Part shown: one piece after another, positions 1-5,319 of the stretch
Layout of the letters: each line of letters starts with the position of its first letter
Numbering within the stretch: the stretch's first letter is position 1
DNA from: Elusimicrobiota bacterium
GTDB taxonomy: Bacteria > Elusimicrobiota > Elusimicrobia > Elusimicrobiales > Elusimicrobiaceae
Assembly (NCBI GenBank): GCA_031271365.1
Contig: JAISVV010000001.1
Location: 1 to 5,319 of the forward strand
Reading direction: 5' to 3'
DNA length: 5,319 nt
Notes under the pieces: model-generated
What the model saw: the letters and a program-made list of their open reading frames with translations, nothing else
Databases searched by the model: none
What the model was told of the DNA's origin: nothing
Program-made: the position numbers and the translations under genes

Positions 1-2061
1 AAAACCGCGCCTGCCAAAAAGCCGGAGGCTGCCGCAGTTGTTGACGCGTCCAAACAAAATTTACCCCCCTCCCCCCTTGCGGGAGAGGGCCGGGGTGAGG
101 GGATCGCCGCCCCTGCGCAACAGCAGCCCAAACCCGTCGTGGCGGAGGCCCCCAGGCCAGCGCCCGTAGTGGCAGAGCAGCCCAAGCCGGCTGCGGCCCC
201 CAAACCCGCGCCCGCGGCCCCGCCGCAGCAGCAACAGCAGCCAAAACCGCAGCCCGCGCCGCAGCAATCGGCCCCGGCAAAGCCGGAACAAAAAACCATA
301 AAAGTTTTAGGCCAGCCCACAATAAAAGAACTGGCCGAAAAGATGAATATCAAGATAAACGATTTCATCAAAAAACTTATGGGCATGGGTATTTTTGCCA
401 CCATCAACCAAAGGCTGGAGCAGGATATGATAGAGCTTGTCGCGGCCGAATTTGGCTTTAAGGTGGAACACACCGAAGAATTTGCCAAAGACAAAATAAC
501 CGCCGCGGCCGAAACCACCGACGACGCCGCCACCCTTAAGCCGCGCCCGCCCGTAGTAACCATTATGGGCCACGTGGACCACGGCAAAACCAGCCTCTTA
601 GACGCCATACGCCAAAGCAATGTGGTAGCGGGCGAATTTGGCGCAATAACGCAGCACATCGGCGCGTACACCGTCAAAACCCCGCGCGGCCAGATATCTT
701 TTTTAGATACCCCCGGCCACGAAGCGTTTACGGCAATGCGCGCGCGCGGCGCGCAGGCCACCGATATCGTTATATTGGTGGTATCGGCCACCGACGGCAT
801 AATGCCGCAAACGATAGAGGCCGTAAACCACGCGCAAAGCGCGGGCGCGCCTATAATAGTTGCGGTAAATAAGATAGACCTGCCCGGCGCCAACCCCGAT
901 AAAATTAAACAGGATTTGGCCAACCGCGGCCTTATCCCCGAGGAATGGCAGGGCAATACTATTTATGTGGAAATCTCGGCCAAAAAACGCATTAATATAG
1001 ATAAACTGCTGGAGATGGTTTCCCTGCAGGCCGAGATAATGGAACTTAAAGCCAACCCCGACCGCCCGGGCGTGGGCGTTATTTTAGAAAGCAAGCGCGA
1101 CAATAAACGCGGCGTGGTTGCAACCGTTTTGGTGCAAAAAGGCACCATGCGCGTGGGCGACCCGTTTATAGTGGGCAACACCTTCGGCAAAATACGCGCG
1201 CTGATTGACGAGCACGGCCAGCGCCTAAGCGGCATCGGCCCCAGCATACCCGCAGAGGTTTTGGGCATCAGCGGCGAGCCGCCCGTAGTGGGCGACACAA
1301 TGTTTGTTACCGAAACCGAAAAAGAAGCCAAATACATAGCCGAAAAGCGCAAACTTGCCGCCAAGGAAGAAAAACTGGCGCACGCAAAACACGTATCCTT
1401 AACCAATCTGCGCAGCGAAGTTGACGGCCGCAAAATTAAGGATTTGGCCATAATCTTAAAGGCCGACGTGCATGGCTCCTTAGAAGCTATTAAAGACGCC
1501 ATAATGCGCATACCCACCGAAGAGGTTGAGGTAAAAATAATCCACAGCGGCGCGGGCAATGTTAACGAGAGCGACTTGCTGCTTGCCAAAGCCAGCGACG
1601 CCGTGATAGTGGCCTTTAACGTGGACACCGACGGCGACGTGGCGGAACAAGCCGAACGCGAGGGCATAGAAATCCGCAAGTACAATATCATCTTTGAACT
1701 GCTGGAAGACTTGCACGCCGCCATGGAAGGCCTTTTAGAGCCCGACGTAGTGGAAGAAGTTGTAGGCCGCGCGACGGTGCGCCAGGTGTTTGATTTAAGC
1801 TCCGGCTTTATTGCAGGCTCTTACATCGACGAAGGCAAAATAATACGCGGCTACGACGTAAGAATAATGCGCGCCGGCGAGCAGGCCTACAAAGGCCGCA
1901 TAAACGGCCTGAAGCGTTTTAAAGACGACGTTAAAGAAGTTGAAAAGGGCTACGAATGCGGCATACTTATTGAGGGCTATAAGCAGACAAAGCCCGGCGA
2001 CGTAATAGAATGTACGCATAAGAAGACTGTTGTGCGCCGTATACAAAAAAATGCTAATTAG
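1..2061 (+). CDS. infB: Translation initiation factor IF-2, 5'-truncated by window edge
   Basis: IF-2 is the cytoplasmic GTPase that brings fMet-tRNA to the 30S subunit and promotes 50S joining. The frame is open from base 1, so the true start lies upstream and 686 residues are visible. Window residues 1-99 are a disordered Ala/Pro/Lys/Gln linker. Residues 100-153 form an IF2_N domain (starts [13 protein letters not shown]). The GTPase domain shows G1 GHVDHGKT (190-197), G2 TQHIGAY (217-223), G3 DTPGH (236-240), G4 NKID (290-293) and G5 SAK (326-328). Domain III carries [12 protein letters not shown] and [13 protein letters not shown]. The C-terminal fMet-tRNA-binding domain has [11 protein letters not shown] (from 637) and Y-E-C-G (651-654). 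All catalytic motifs are intact. The oddity is an in-frame palindromic repeat in the linker (separate entry). The gene ends at a strong terminator, so rbfA does not follow directly as it does in many bacteria. Family identity is certain; the start is not in the window. Confidence 0.98.
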   Translation, partial: KTAPAKKPEAAAVVDASKQNLPPSPLAGEGRGEGIAAPAQQQPKPVVAEAPRPAPVVAEQPKPAAAPKPAPAAPPQQQQQPKPQPAPQQSAPAKPEQKTIKVLGQPTIKELAEKMNIKINDFIKKLMGMGIFATINQRLEQDMIELVAAEFGFKVEHTEEFAKDKITAAAETTDDAATLKPRPPVVTIMGHVDHGKTSLLDAIRQSNVVAGEFGAITQHIGAYTVKTPRGQISFLDTPGHEAFTAMRARGAQATDIVILVVSATDGIMPQTIEAVNHAQSAGAPIIVAVNKIDLPGANPDKIKQDLANRGLIPEEWQGNTIYVEISAKKRINIDKLLEMVSLQAEIMELKANPDRPGVGVILESKRDNKRGVVATVLVQKGTMRVGDPFIVGNTFGKIRALIDEHGQRLSGIGPSIPAEVLGISGEPPVVGDTMFVTETEKEAKYIAEKRKLAAKEEKLAHAKHVSLTNLRSEVDGRKIKDLAIILKADVHGSLEAIKDAIMRIPTEEVEVKIIHSGAGNVNESDLLLAKASDAVIVAFNVDTDGDVAEQAEREGIEIRKYNIIFELLEDLHAAMEGLLEPDVVEEVVGRATVRQVFDLSSGFIAGSYIDEGKIIRGYDVRIMRAGEQAYKGRINGLKRFKDDVKEVEKGYECGILIEGYKQTKPGDVIECTHKKTVVRRIQKNAN
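61..102. repeat. GC-rich palindromic repeat element inserted in frame in infB
   Basis: A 42-base (14-codon) tract of C-runs followed by G-runs interrupts the Ala/Pro/Gln-rich linker and encodes [14 protein letters not shown] in the infB frame. Positions 67-75 can pair with 81-89 around a five-base loop, with one C-A mismatch on this strand that becomes a G-U wobble on the opposite strand. A second G block (92-102) follows. The opposite strand reads [13 protein letters not shown]. From general knowledge, this sequence and both peptides resemble a dispersed intergenic repeat family often mis-annotated as short peptides in many bacterial genomes; I could not search for other copies. The composition breaks sharply with the flanking codons, while the length is a multiple of three and leaves IF-2 open. 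Confidence 0.7.
133..192 (+). repeat. Two-copy 30-base tandem repeat in the IF-2 linker
   Basis: Bases 133-162 and 163-192 encode [10 protein letters not shown] and [10 protein letters not shown], two adjacent ten-residue units that differ at two residues and at several third-codon positions. A degenerate Ala/Pro/Lys continuation and a Gln run (PPQQQQQ) follow. This is low-complexity linker expected to be disordered and tolerant of copy-number change. The synonymous differences suggest an old duplication rather than a recent slippage event. Confidence 0.6.
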
Positions 2062-2075
2062 AGCTTGATGTAATA

Positions 2076-2121
2076 AAATAAAACACCCCGCCGTATACAA
2101 ACAGGGCGGGGTGTTTTATTT
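2076..2121. terminator. Bidirectional intrinsic terminator between convergent genes
   Basis: A perfect 17-bp inverted repeat (2076-2092 with 2105-2121) surrounds a 12-base loop. Its core is ACACCCCGCC / GGCGGGGTGT, and the outer part is an A-rich arm on the left and a T-rich arm on the right, so either strand gives a GC stem followed by U-rich sequence. It begins 14 bases after the infB stop and ends one base before the stop codon of the opposing gene, so it should end both transcripts. Confidence 0.93.
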
Positions 2122-2122
2122 A

Positions 2123-2698
2123 TTACATAAAATCGTCGTTTCTATTTTCGATATAGCGCACGCTGCGCTCTACTGCGAGGGTTTTGTATTTTTGTAATTC
2201 TTCTTCCATAAGTTTACGCTCATTCTTTTCTATGTCGCTTATATAAAGTTTAAATTGTTCCTTCATGGCAATAGGGTCTAAAAAATCAAATTTGTATCTC
2301 TCGGGGTTTGATATATGAAACAAAAGATAAGCGGAGCCTCCTCTCTCTCGCGCGCCGGCGCTTATAACAAGTTCGGCCCAATTTTCGCTGCGTCTGCGGT
2401 ATTTTATATAAATTTTAGAGATATAATCTATCTCGTCCCATTTAAAAGCGCCCAGGCTAGGCATATCCACGCCCTGCGGCCCGATTATAATACGCGGGTT
2501 CTTTTTTCCTCCGGGCGCCAGGCGCCATATCCATATCAAAAAAAACATTCCGGCAAAAAGGAGCGCCACATCAAAGGAATCTTGATTGAAAAAAAATAAA
2601 ACAAAGAACACAGCGCCAAATAGAAATATAGATAATTTAAACAGTCCAAGTGAGTCAGGGCCATAAAAAATTTTGCGTCCGTCGCTAAGTTCTTTCAT
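2123..2698 (-). CDS. Hypothetical two-helix membrane protein, possible bacterial PH-like domain
   Basis: I do not recognise a named family; this is a 191-residue protein. The start at 2698 (MKELSDGRKI) is chosen because AAGGGA (2704-2709) sits five bases upstream as a Shine-Dalgarno sequence. The frame stays open to 2821, but that extension is AT-rich and covers the likely promoter. Residues ~17-37 and ~43-60 are hydrophobic helices joined by a very short NQDSFD turn. A basic stretch (PGGKKNPR, 62-69) follows. Residues ~68-150 look beta-rich, with IIIGPQGVDMPSLGAFKWDEIDYI resembling the strand-turn-strand start of bacterial PH-like domains that follow paired membrane helices; this is inference from pattern only. 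The tail (~155-191) is charged, probably helical, and ends in NRNDDFM. It likely sits in the inner membrane with the soluble part in the cytoplasm. Its base composition is visibly AT-richer than infB or ribF. It appears monocistronic. Confidence 0.75.
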   Translation of the reverse strand: MKELSDGRKIFYGPDSLGLFKLSIFLFGAVFFVLFFFNQDSFDVALLFAGMFFLIWIWRLAPGGKKNPRIIIGPQGVDMPSLGAFKWDEIDYISKIYIKYRRRSENWAELVISAGARERGGSAYLLFHISNPERYKFDFLDPIAMKEQFKLYISDIEKNERKLMEEELQKYKTLAVERSVRYIENRNDDFM

Positions 2699-2747
2699 TA
2701 TTTTCCCTTTTTGCCGCCGCAGCAAGTTAAGCGGATATTTTAAATAT

Positions 2748-2778
2748 ATTATATTTATTTTTTCGTAAAAATACGTAA
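2748..2778 (-). promoter_or_regulatory. Candidate promoter for the membrane protein gene
   Basis: On the minus strand a perfect TATAAT (2748-2753) lies about 50 bases upstream of the chosen start at 2698, in a strongly AT-rich stretch. The best -35 match is TTACGT (2773-2778), with a long 19-base spacer, so the pairing is weak. The position supports the shorter start of the downstream gene, because a start at 2821 would put this promoter inside the coding sequence. AT-rich DNA produces TATAAT by chance, so confidence is low. Confidence 0.3.
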
Positions 2779-2829
2779 GGGCGTTTGAGTTAATATCTGC
2801 GTATATTACGCTGATAAACACAATATGCT

Positions 2830-2839
2830 AAACTAGTTT
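2830..2839. other. Perfect 10-bp palindrome in divergent intergenic region
   Basis: AAACTAGTTT is a perfect palindrome within the AT-rich 219-base region between two divergent genes. It lies upstream of both starts, so it could be an operator half-site pair, but it is short and occurs once. The rest of this intergenic region (2699-2917) shows no RNA gene and no convincing plus-strand promoter. Confidence 0.15.
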
Positions 2840-2896
2840 TATGAAGTAAATTTATTAAGTCATTTCCCAAAACAAAATAAATGCCATTAAGAAAAT

Positions 2897-2902
2897 AGAG
2901 GA
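2897..2902 (+). promoter_or_regulatory. Distant Shine-Dalgarno-like site of the SIS gene
   Basis: AGAGGA is the only good purine-rich site before the ATG at 2918, but the 15-base spacing is longer than the usual 5-10. An in-frame TAA at 2906-2908 rules out any upstream start, so the ATG at 2918 is the first possible one. The A-rich spacer (AAATAAAAAATAACC) may leave the start unstructured and aid initiation. Confidence 0.45.
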
Positions 2903-2917
2903 AAATAAAAAATAACC

Positions 2918-3649
2918 ATGCAAAACGCTTATTTTAACGCGGCCGCGCAACTGCTGCAAACAATTGATAAAACCCAAAACGAGGCCATGCAAAAAGCAGC
3001 CGCTTTAATTGCCGATACCGTGCGGCAGGACGGGCTTATCTACACCATGGGCAACGGCCACAGCCAAAGCGTGGCTTTAGAGCCTTTCCACCGCAGCGGC
3101 ACTTTGGCCTGCGTAAGCGCGGTTTTAGACGACAGCTTTAACTTTAAACCCACCGCCCACGCCGCCACCGACCTGGAGCGCAAAGAAGGCTATACCACCG
3201 CCGTAATGCAACAGCACGACATCGGGCCCAAAGATGTTTTTATCGTCATCTCCAACTCGGGCCGCAACCCCGCCGGTATAGACGCCGCGCTTTACGCGCG
3301 GGGCAAAGGCGCAAAAGTTATCGTTATCACCGCCTTAGAGGCGCATAAAAAACTTGGCACAAAAAGCCGCCACGGCAGCGGTAAAATGCTGCGCGATACC
3401 GGCGACGTGGTTTTGGATAATTGCGTAAACTCGCAGGAGACGGCTTTAACTTTAGGCGGCAAAAACATAGCGCCCGTATCAACTATAGCGGGCGCGGCGA
3501 TAATCAATAATATTATGTATCTTGCCACGGAGCGGCTTGTAAAAGAAGGGTTTGACGCGCCCTTGTACCTAAGCAGCAACGACGGCGGGGACGACAATAA
3601 CAACAAACTGGCCGCGCGCTACCTGGGCCGCATAAAATATTTGGGCTGA
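2918..3649 (+). CDS. SIS-domain protein, UPF0309-like (sugar isomerase type)
   Basis: This is a 243-residue cytoplasmic protein with the full single SIS (sugar isomerase) fold of the UPF0309 family, whose members are about this length. SIS domains bind phosphosugars; the substrate of this family is not established as far as I know, so no reaction is assigned. Visible motifs in order are an N-terminal helix (YFNAAAQLLQTIDKTQ), the phosphate-binding GNGHSQ (45-50), DLERKEGY (85-92), VISNSGRNP (110-118, the second SIS loop), VIVITAL (134-140), SRHGSGK (150-156), APVSTIAGAAIINNIM (185-200) and the C-terminal LSSNDGGDDNNN (218-229). The segment DNCVNSQETALTLGG (168-182) differs from the more usual DN-x-GD-type loop that I recall for relatives. 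No sugar kinase, deacetylase or transporter adjoins it, so context gives no substrate. It is probably monocistronic; its stop abuts a convergent gene with no spacer. Confidence 0.9.
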   Translation: MQNAYFNAAAQLLQTIDKTQNEAMQKAAALIADTVRQDGLIYTMGNGHSQSVALEPFHRSGTLACVSAVLDDSFNFKPTAHAATDLERKEGYTTAVMQQHDIGPKDVFIVISNSGRNPAGIDAALYARGKGAKVIVITALEAHKKLGTKSRHGSGKMLRDTGDVVLDNCVNSQETALTLGGKNIAPVSTIAGAAIINNIMYLATERLVKEGFDAPLYLSSNDGGDDNNNKLAARYLGRIKYLG

Positions 3650-4207
3650 TTAAAAAGGCGATTGCACGCCGGGGCTGTTTGCTACGCAGCCATACTGGCC
3701 CGAAGACCAAACCACAATCAAATTATCGTGCCCGCAAATACTTTTGCAAACTTTTTGAATCAAATCGTCGGGTTCAACCAAGGTTTTACTGGTTATGGCG
3801 CAGACCGCATTATTGCCTTTAAGAAAAGCATGGCTGCCGCCGGAATATTTATCCAGGATAAAAGCAATGGAAACTTCTTTCCCGGCGCTAAAAGTTGTCT
3901 TAAACATTACGTATAAATCGTCGAAATTTGTAAAGGTGGTTTTTGCGTCCTGCAAAGTTATTTGCACGTCAAGCAACTCATTTAAAGATTCTATCGTAGA
4001 GCGGCTGGGGGGATATTTGCCGTACGTCATATAGTATCTCTCAAAAGCTTCTTTTACTGCGCGCAGCGACGCGGCGTCGCGGTTAACTTTCGCTTTTGCC
4101 GAGGCCAATCTGTACTGCGGCAGCGCAATGGCGCTAAGTATACCGATTATTAACACCACTACCAGCAACTCTATTAAAGTAAAAGCCTTTTTATTTAAGT
4201 TTTTCAT
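3650..4207 (-). CDS. Type IV prepilin-like protein (pilin or pseudopilin)
   Basis: This is a 185-residue secreted subunit with a class III (type IV pilin) signal. The leader MKNLNKKA is followed by FTLIELLVVVLIIGILSAIALP, so prepilin peptidase cleavage is predicted between A8 and F9, giving mature F1 and the conserved E5. Ala at -1 replaces the commoner Gly. The hydrophobic N-terminal helix continues into an amphipathic stretch (QYRLASAKAKVNRDAASL) and ERYYMTYGKYPPS, the usual start of the globular domain. Cysteines at 136, 154, 158 and 174 could form two disulfides. It would be anchored in the inner membrane before assembly into a pilus or a type II secretion pseudopilus; which one cannot be decided. 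No assembly gene is nearby. It starts 13 bases after the ribF stop with no recognisable Shine-Dalgarno sequence, so it is either translated by readthrough from the truB-ribF transcript or has its own promoter inside ribF. The style resembles the expanded pilin-like sets of Elusimicrobiota. Confidence 0.93.
   Translation of the reverse strand: MKNLNKKAFTLIELLVVVLIIGILSAIALPQYRLASAKAKVNRDAASLRAVKEAFERYYMTYGKYPPSRSTIESLNELLDVQITLQDAKTTFTNFDDLYVMFKTTFSAGKEVSIAFILDKYSGGSHAFLKGNNAVCAITSKTLVEPDDLIQKVCKSICGHDNLIVVWSSGQYGCVANSPGVQSPF
3652..3670 (-). terminator. Weak candidate terminator at the end of the prepilin gene
   Basis: Read on the minus strand, GGCG, a six-base loop, CGCC and then TTTTT form a minimal stem-loop with a U-run that includes the first base of the stop codon. 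The stem is only four base pairs, although all are G-C. It lies inside the last codons of the prepilin gene. It may be chance; no better terminator is visible for either convergent gene here. Confidence 0.2.
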
Positions 4208-4220
4208 AAGTAATATTCTA

Positions 4221-5102
4221 TCATAAAAAGATATTTTTACGCGCGGCCCGGGCGTCTTTTGCTATTTGTATTTTTAACTCATCAAGGCCGGAAAACTTCT
4301 TTTCCCCCCGGATTTTGAATAGGAAGTCCACCTTTAAAACGCGGCCGTAAATGCTGCGGTTAAAATCTAAAATATGCGTTTCCACAGATGGCGCGCCGTT
4401 TTTATCTATCGTCGGGCGCGTGCCTATATTGCAAACGCCTTTAAAAACCTCTTTACCCAAATAAACGCGTACGGCAAAAACGCCCGGGGGCAGTATTTTG
4501 TGCCCGTCAACGGCCATGTTTGCCGTCGGGAAGCCTATCGCGCGCCCAAGCCGCCTGCCTTTAACAATTTTGCCGCTTAGCCGATACGGCCGCCCAAGCA
4601 TTTTGCCAACGCTTTCTATATCGCCGCCGCGCAAAGCCGCGCGTATTAAAGAGGACGATATTTTACGCCCCCCCTCCTGCACAAAATCGGAGGCGATATA
4701 AATTATATTATTTGCCGCGCAGGCCTTTTTTAAAAAATCCAGGCGGCCGCCGCGGTCCTTGCCGAAGGCAAAATCAGGCCCGACCAAAATACCGCCCATT
4801 TTATATTTTTTAAGCAGCGCGGCAAAAAAATCCCGCGCCGATAAATCGCGCAGCTTATTAAAATCAAGTTTATAAATTTGCGCCGGGCCAAGCGCGCGGA
4901 TAAGCTCAAACTTTTCCGCCGGCGTGGTAATAACGGCCTGCGGCGGCAAACCCTGCATAACAACTTTGGGCGGGTAGCCGAAAGCCAAAACCGCGCTGTT
5001 CATTTTATTTTGCGCGGCAAAATCTTTAAGCGCGTAAATAAGGCGCCTGTGGCCCAGATGCACGCCGTCAAAAGCGCCTATGGTTATAAAGTTTTTACGC
5101 AT
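4221..5102 (-). CDS. ribF: Bifunctional riboflavin kinase / FMN adenylyltransferase (FAD synthetase)
   Basis: RibF phosphorylates riboflavin to FMN and then adenylylates FMN to FAD in the cytoplasm. The 293 residues are close to the usual ~300. The N-terminal adenylyltransferase (nucleotidyltransferase fold) shows GAFDGVHLGH (9-18), VGPDFAFGKDRGG (107-119) and ISSSLIR (148-154; relatives usually have ISST). The C-terminal kinase begins GRPYRLSGKIVKG and shows GRAIGFPTAN (186-195), GVCNIGTRPT (222-231), ETHILDF (241-247) and IYG (251-253). All key motifs of both activities are present. The ATG at 5100-5102 has a weak purine site GAAGAG (minus strand, 5111-5116) eight bases upstream. The gene overlaps the 3' end of truB by 19 bases, indicating co-transcription and probable translational coupling, and the prepilin gene follows 13 bases later. 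The truB-ribF order is the conserved bacterial one. Confidence 0.98.
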   Translation of the reverse strand: MRKNFITIGAFDGVHLGHRRLIYALKDFAAQNKMNSAVLAFGYPPKVVMQGLPPQAVITTPAEKFELIRALGPAQIYKLDFNKLRDLSARDFFAALLKKYKMGGILVGPDFAFGKDRGGRLDFLKKACAANNIIYIASDFVQEGGRKISSSLIRAALRGGDIESVGKMLGRPYRLSGKIVKGRRLGRAIGFPTANMAVDGHKILPPGVFAVRVYLGKEVFKGVCNIGTRPTIDKNGAPSVETHILDFNRSIYGRVLKVDFLFKIRGEKKFSGLDELKIQIAKDARAARKNIFL

Positions 5103-5319
5103 TTTAAAATCTCTTCTTTAGGCATGGTTTTTAAAGTTTCTATACCAACGGCGTCGGCCACATTGTAGCAGCCCACAGCCGTGCGCCGCAGCGCGCTTAA
5201 ATGCGCGGCCGTGCCCAACTTTTGCCCCAGCATATACGCCAAACTGCGCACATAGGTGCCGCTGCCGCAACGCACGCTGAATTTTATTACGCCCTCGCCC
5301 AGGCTGACGTCGCCGTAAC
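5084..5319 (-). CDS. truB: tRNA pseudouridine-55 synthase TruB, C-terminal part, cut by window edge
   Basis: TruB isomerises U55 to pseudouridine in the T-loop of tRNAs. Only the last 77 residues are in the window, and the frame is open to the right edge. The recognisable block is FSVRCGSGTYVRSLAYMLG, followed by KLGTAAHLSALRRTAVGCY, matching the family pattern V-x-C-S-x-G-T-Y-I-R-S-L and L-x-x-L-R-R-T. The catalytic aspartate lies upstream, outside the window. After the LRRT motif only about 30 residues remain (ending LKCVKTL), so the C-terminal PUA-like RNA-binding extension found in E. coli TruB is absent. The 3' end overlaps ribF by 19 bases. A GTG at 5273-5275 is an internal Val codon, not a start. 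rbfA, often just upstream of truB, may lie beyond the right edge, but this cannot be seen. Confidence 0.95.
   Translation of the reverse strand, partial: YGDVSLGEGVIKFSVRCGSGTYVRSLAYMLGQKLGTAAHLSALRRTAVGCYNVADAVGIETLKTMPKEEILKCVKTL

Noticed and set aside
139..141. GTG at 139 as the start of infB
   Set aside because: The frame is open from base 1 with continuous linker-type coding, and this GTG is an internal Val codon in a tandem repeat unit. The real start is outside the window.
61..291. Minus-strand Arg/Gly/Leu-rich frame opposite the IF-2 linker
   Set aside because: It is the reverse reading of the low-complexity linker and the palindromic repeat, not a gene.
963..1724. Long minus-strand reading frame opposite infB
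   Set aside because: It is a Ser/Leu-rich mirror of infB codons. The sense strand carries the full set of IF-2 motifs, so this is a compositional shadow.
2315..2599. Plus-strand reading frame inside the membrane protein gene
   Set aside because: It is antisense to a better-supported gene with a ribosome-binding site and membrane helices, and its translation shows no recognisable features.
2699..2821. N-terminal extension of the membrane protein to 2821
   Set aside because: The 41 extra residues come from strongly AT-rich DNA that holds a likely promoter, and a well-spaced Shine-Dalgarno sequence supports the internal ATG at 2698.
2840..2900. Possible tiny leader peptide (ATG CCA TTA AGA AAA TAG) upstream of the SIS gene
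   Set aside because: Five codons in AT-rich DNA are expected by chance; there is no Shine-Dalgarno sequence and no attenuator hairpin.
4878..5168. Plus-strand frame opposite ribF and the truB end
   Set aside because: It is antisense to two genes with complete family motifs; no domain is visible in it.
1..5319. CRISPR array, insertion sequence, tRNA or riboswitch
   Set aside because: No regularly spaced repeats, transposase, tRNA cloverleaf or conserved riboswitch motif was seen. No FMN riboswitch is evident before ribF, whose start lies inside truB.

Overview
The window looks like ordinary bacterial chromosome from an uncultured or anaerobic lineage, most plausibly Elusimicrobiota. That assignment is an inference. 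It rests on the style of the prepilin-like protein (FTLIELLVVVLIIGIL followed by an ALPQY-type helix and a YY..YGKYP segment, as in the many pilin-like genes of Elusimicrobium relatives) and on a codon style that mixes GC-rich Ala/Gly codons with frequent ATA (Ile) and TTA (Leu). No rRNA, tRNA, CRISPR array, transposase or phage gene is visible.

Layout from left to right. Positions 1-2061 (+) hold the 3' part of infB (translation initiation factor IF-2), open across the left window edge. Its disordered N-terminal linker carries an in-frame GC-rich palindromic repeat (61-102) and a short tandem repeat. A strong bidirectional hairpin terminator (2076-2121) separates it from a convergent, AT-richer gene (2123-2698, -) for a small two-helix membrane protein of unknown function with a possible bacterial PH-like domain. 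An AT-rich divergent intergenic region of 219 nt follows. Next is a UPF0309-type SIS-domain sugar-phosphate-binding protein (2918-3649, +). Its stop codon directly abuts the stop codon of a convergent prepilin-like gene (3650-4207, -). That gene lies 13 nt downstream of ribF (4221-5102, -; riboflavin kinase/FAD synthetase), which overlaps the end of truB (5084 to the right edge, -; tRNA pseudouridine-55 synthase, 3' part only).

Functionally, infB, truB and ribF are members of the conserved nusA-infB-rbfA-truB-ribF translation/cofactor neighbourhood. Here that neighbourhood is split: infB runs rightward, truB-ribF runs leftward toward it, and three unrelated genes lie between. The truB-ribF-prepilin trio is close-packed enough to be one transcript. 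The most distinctive observation is the palindromic repeat embedded in frame inside an essential translation factor gene. I found no convincing new multi-gene defence, mobile or biosynthetic system here.
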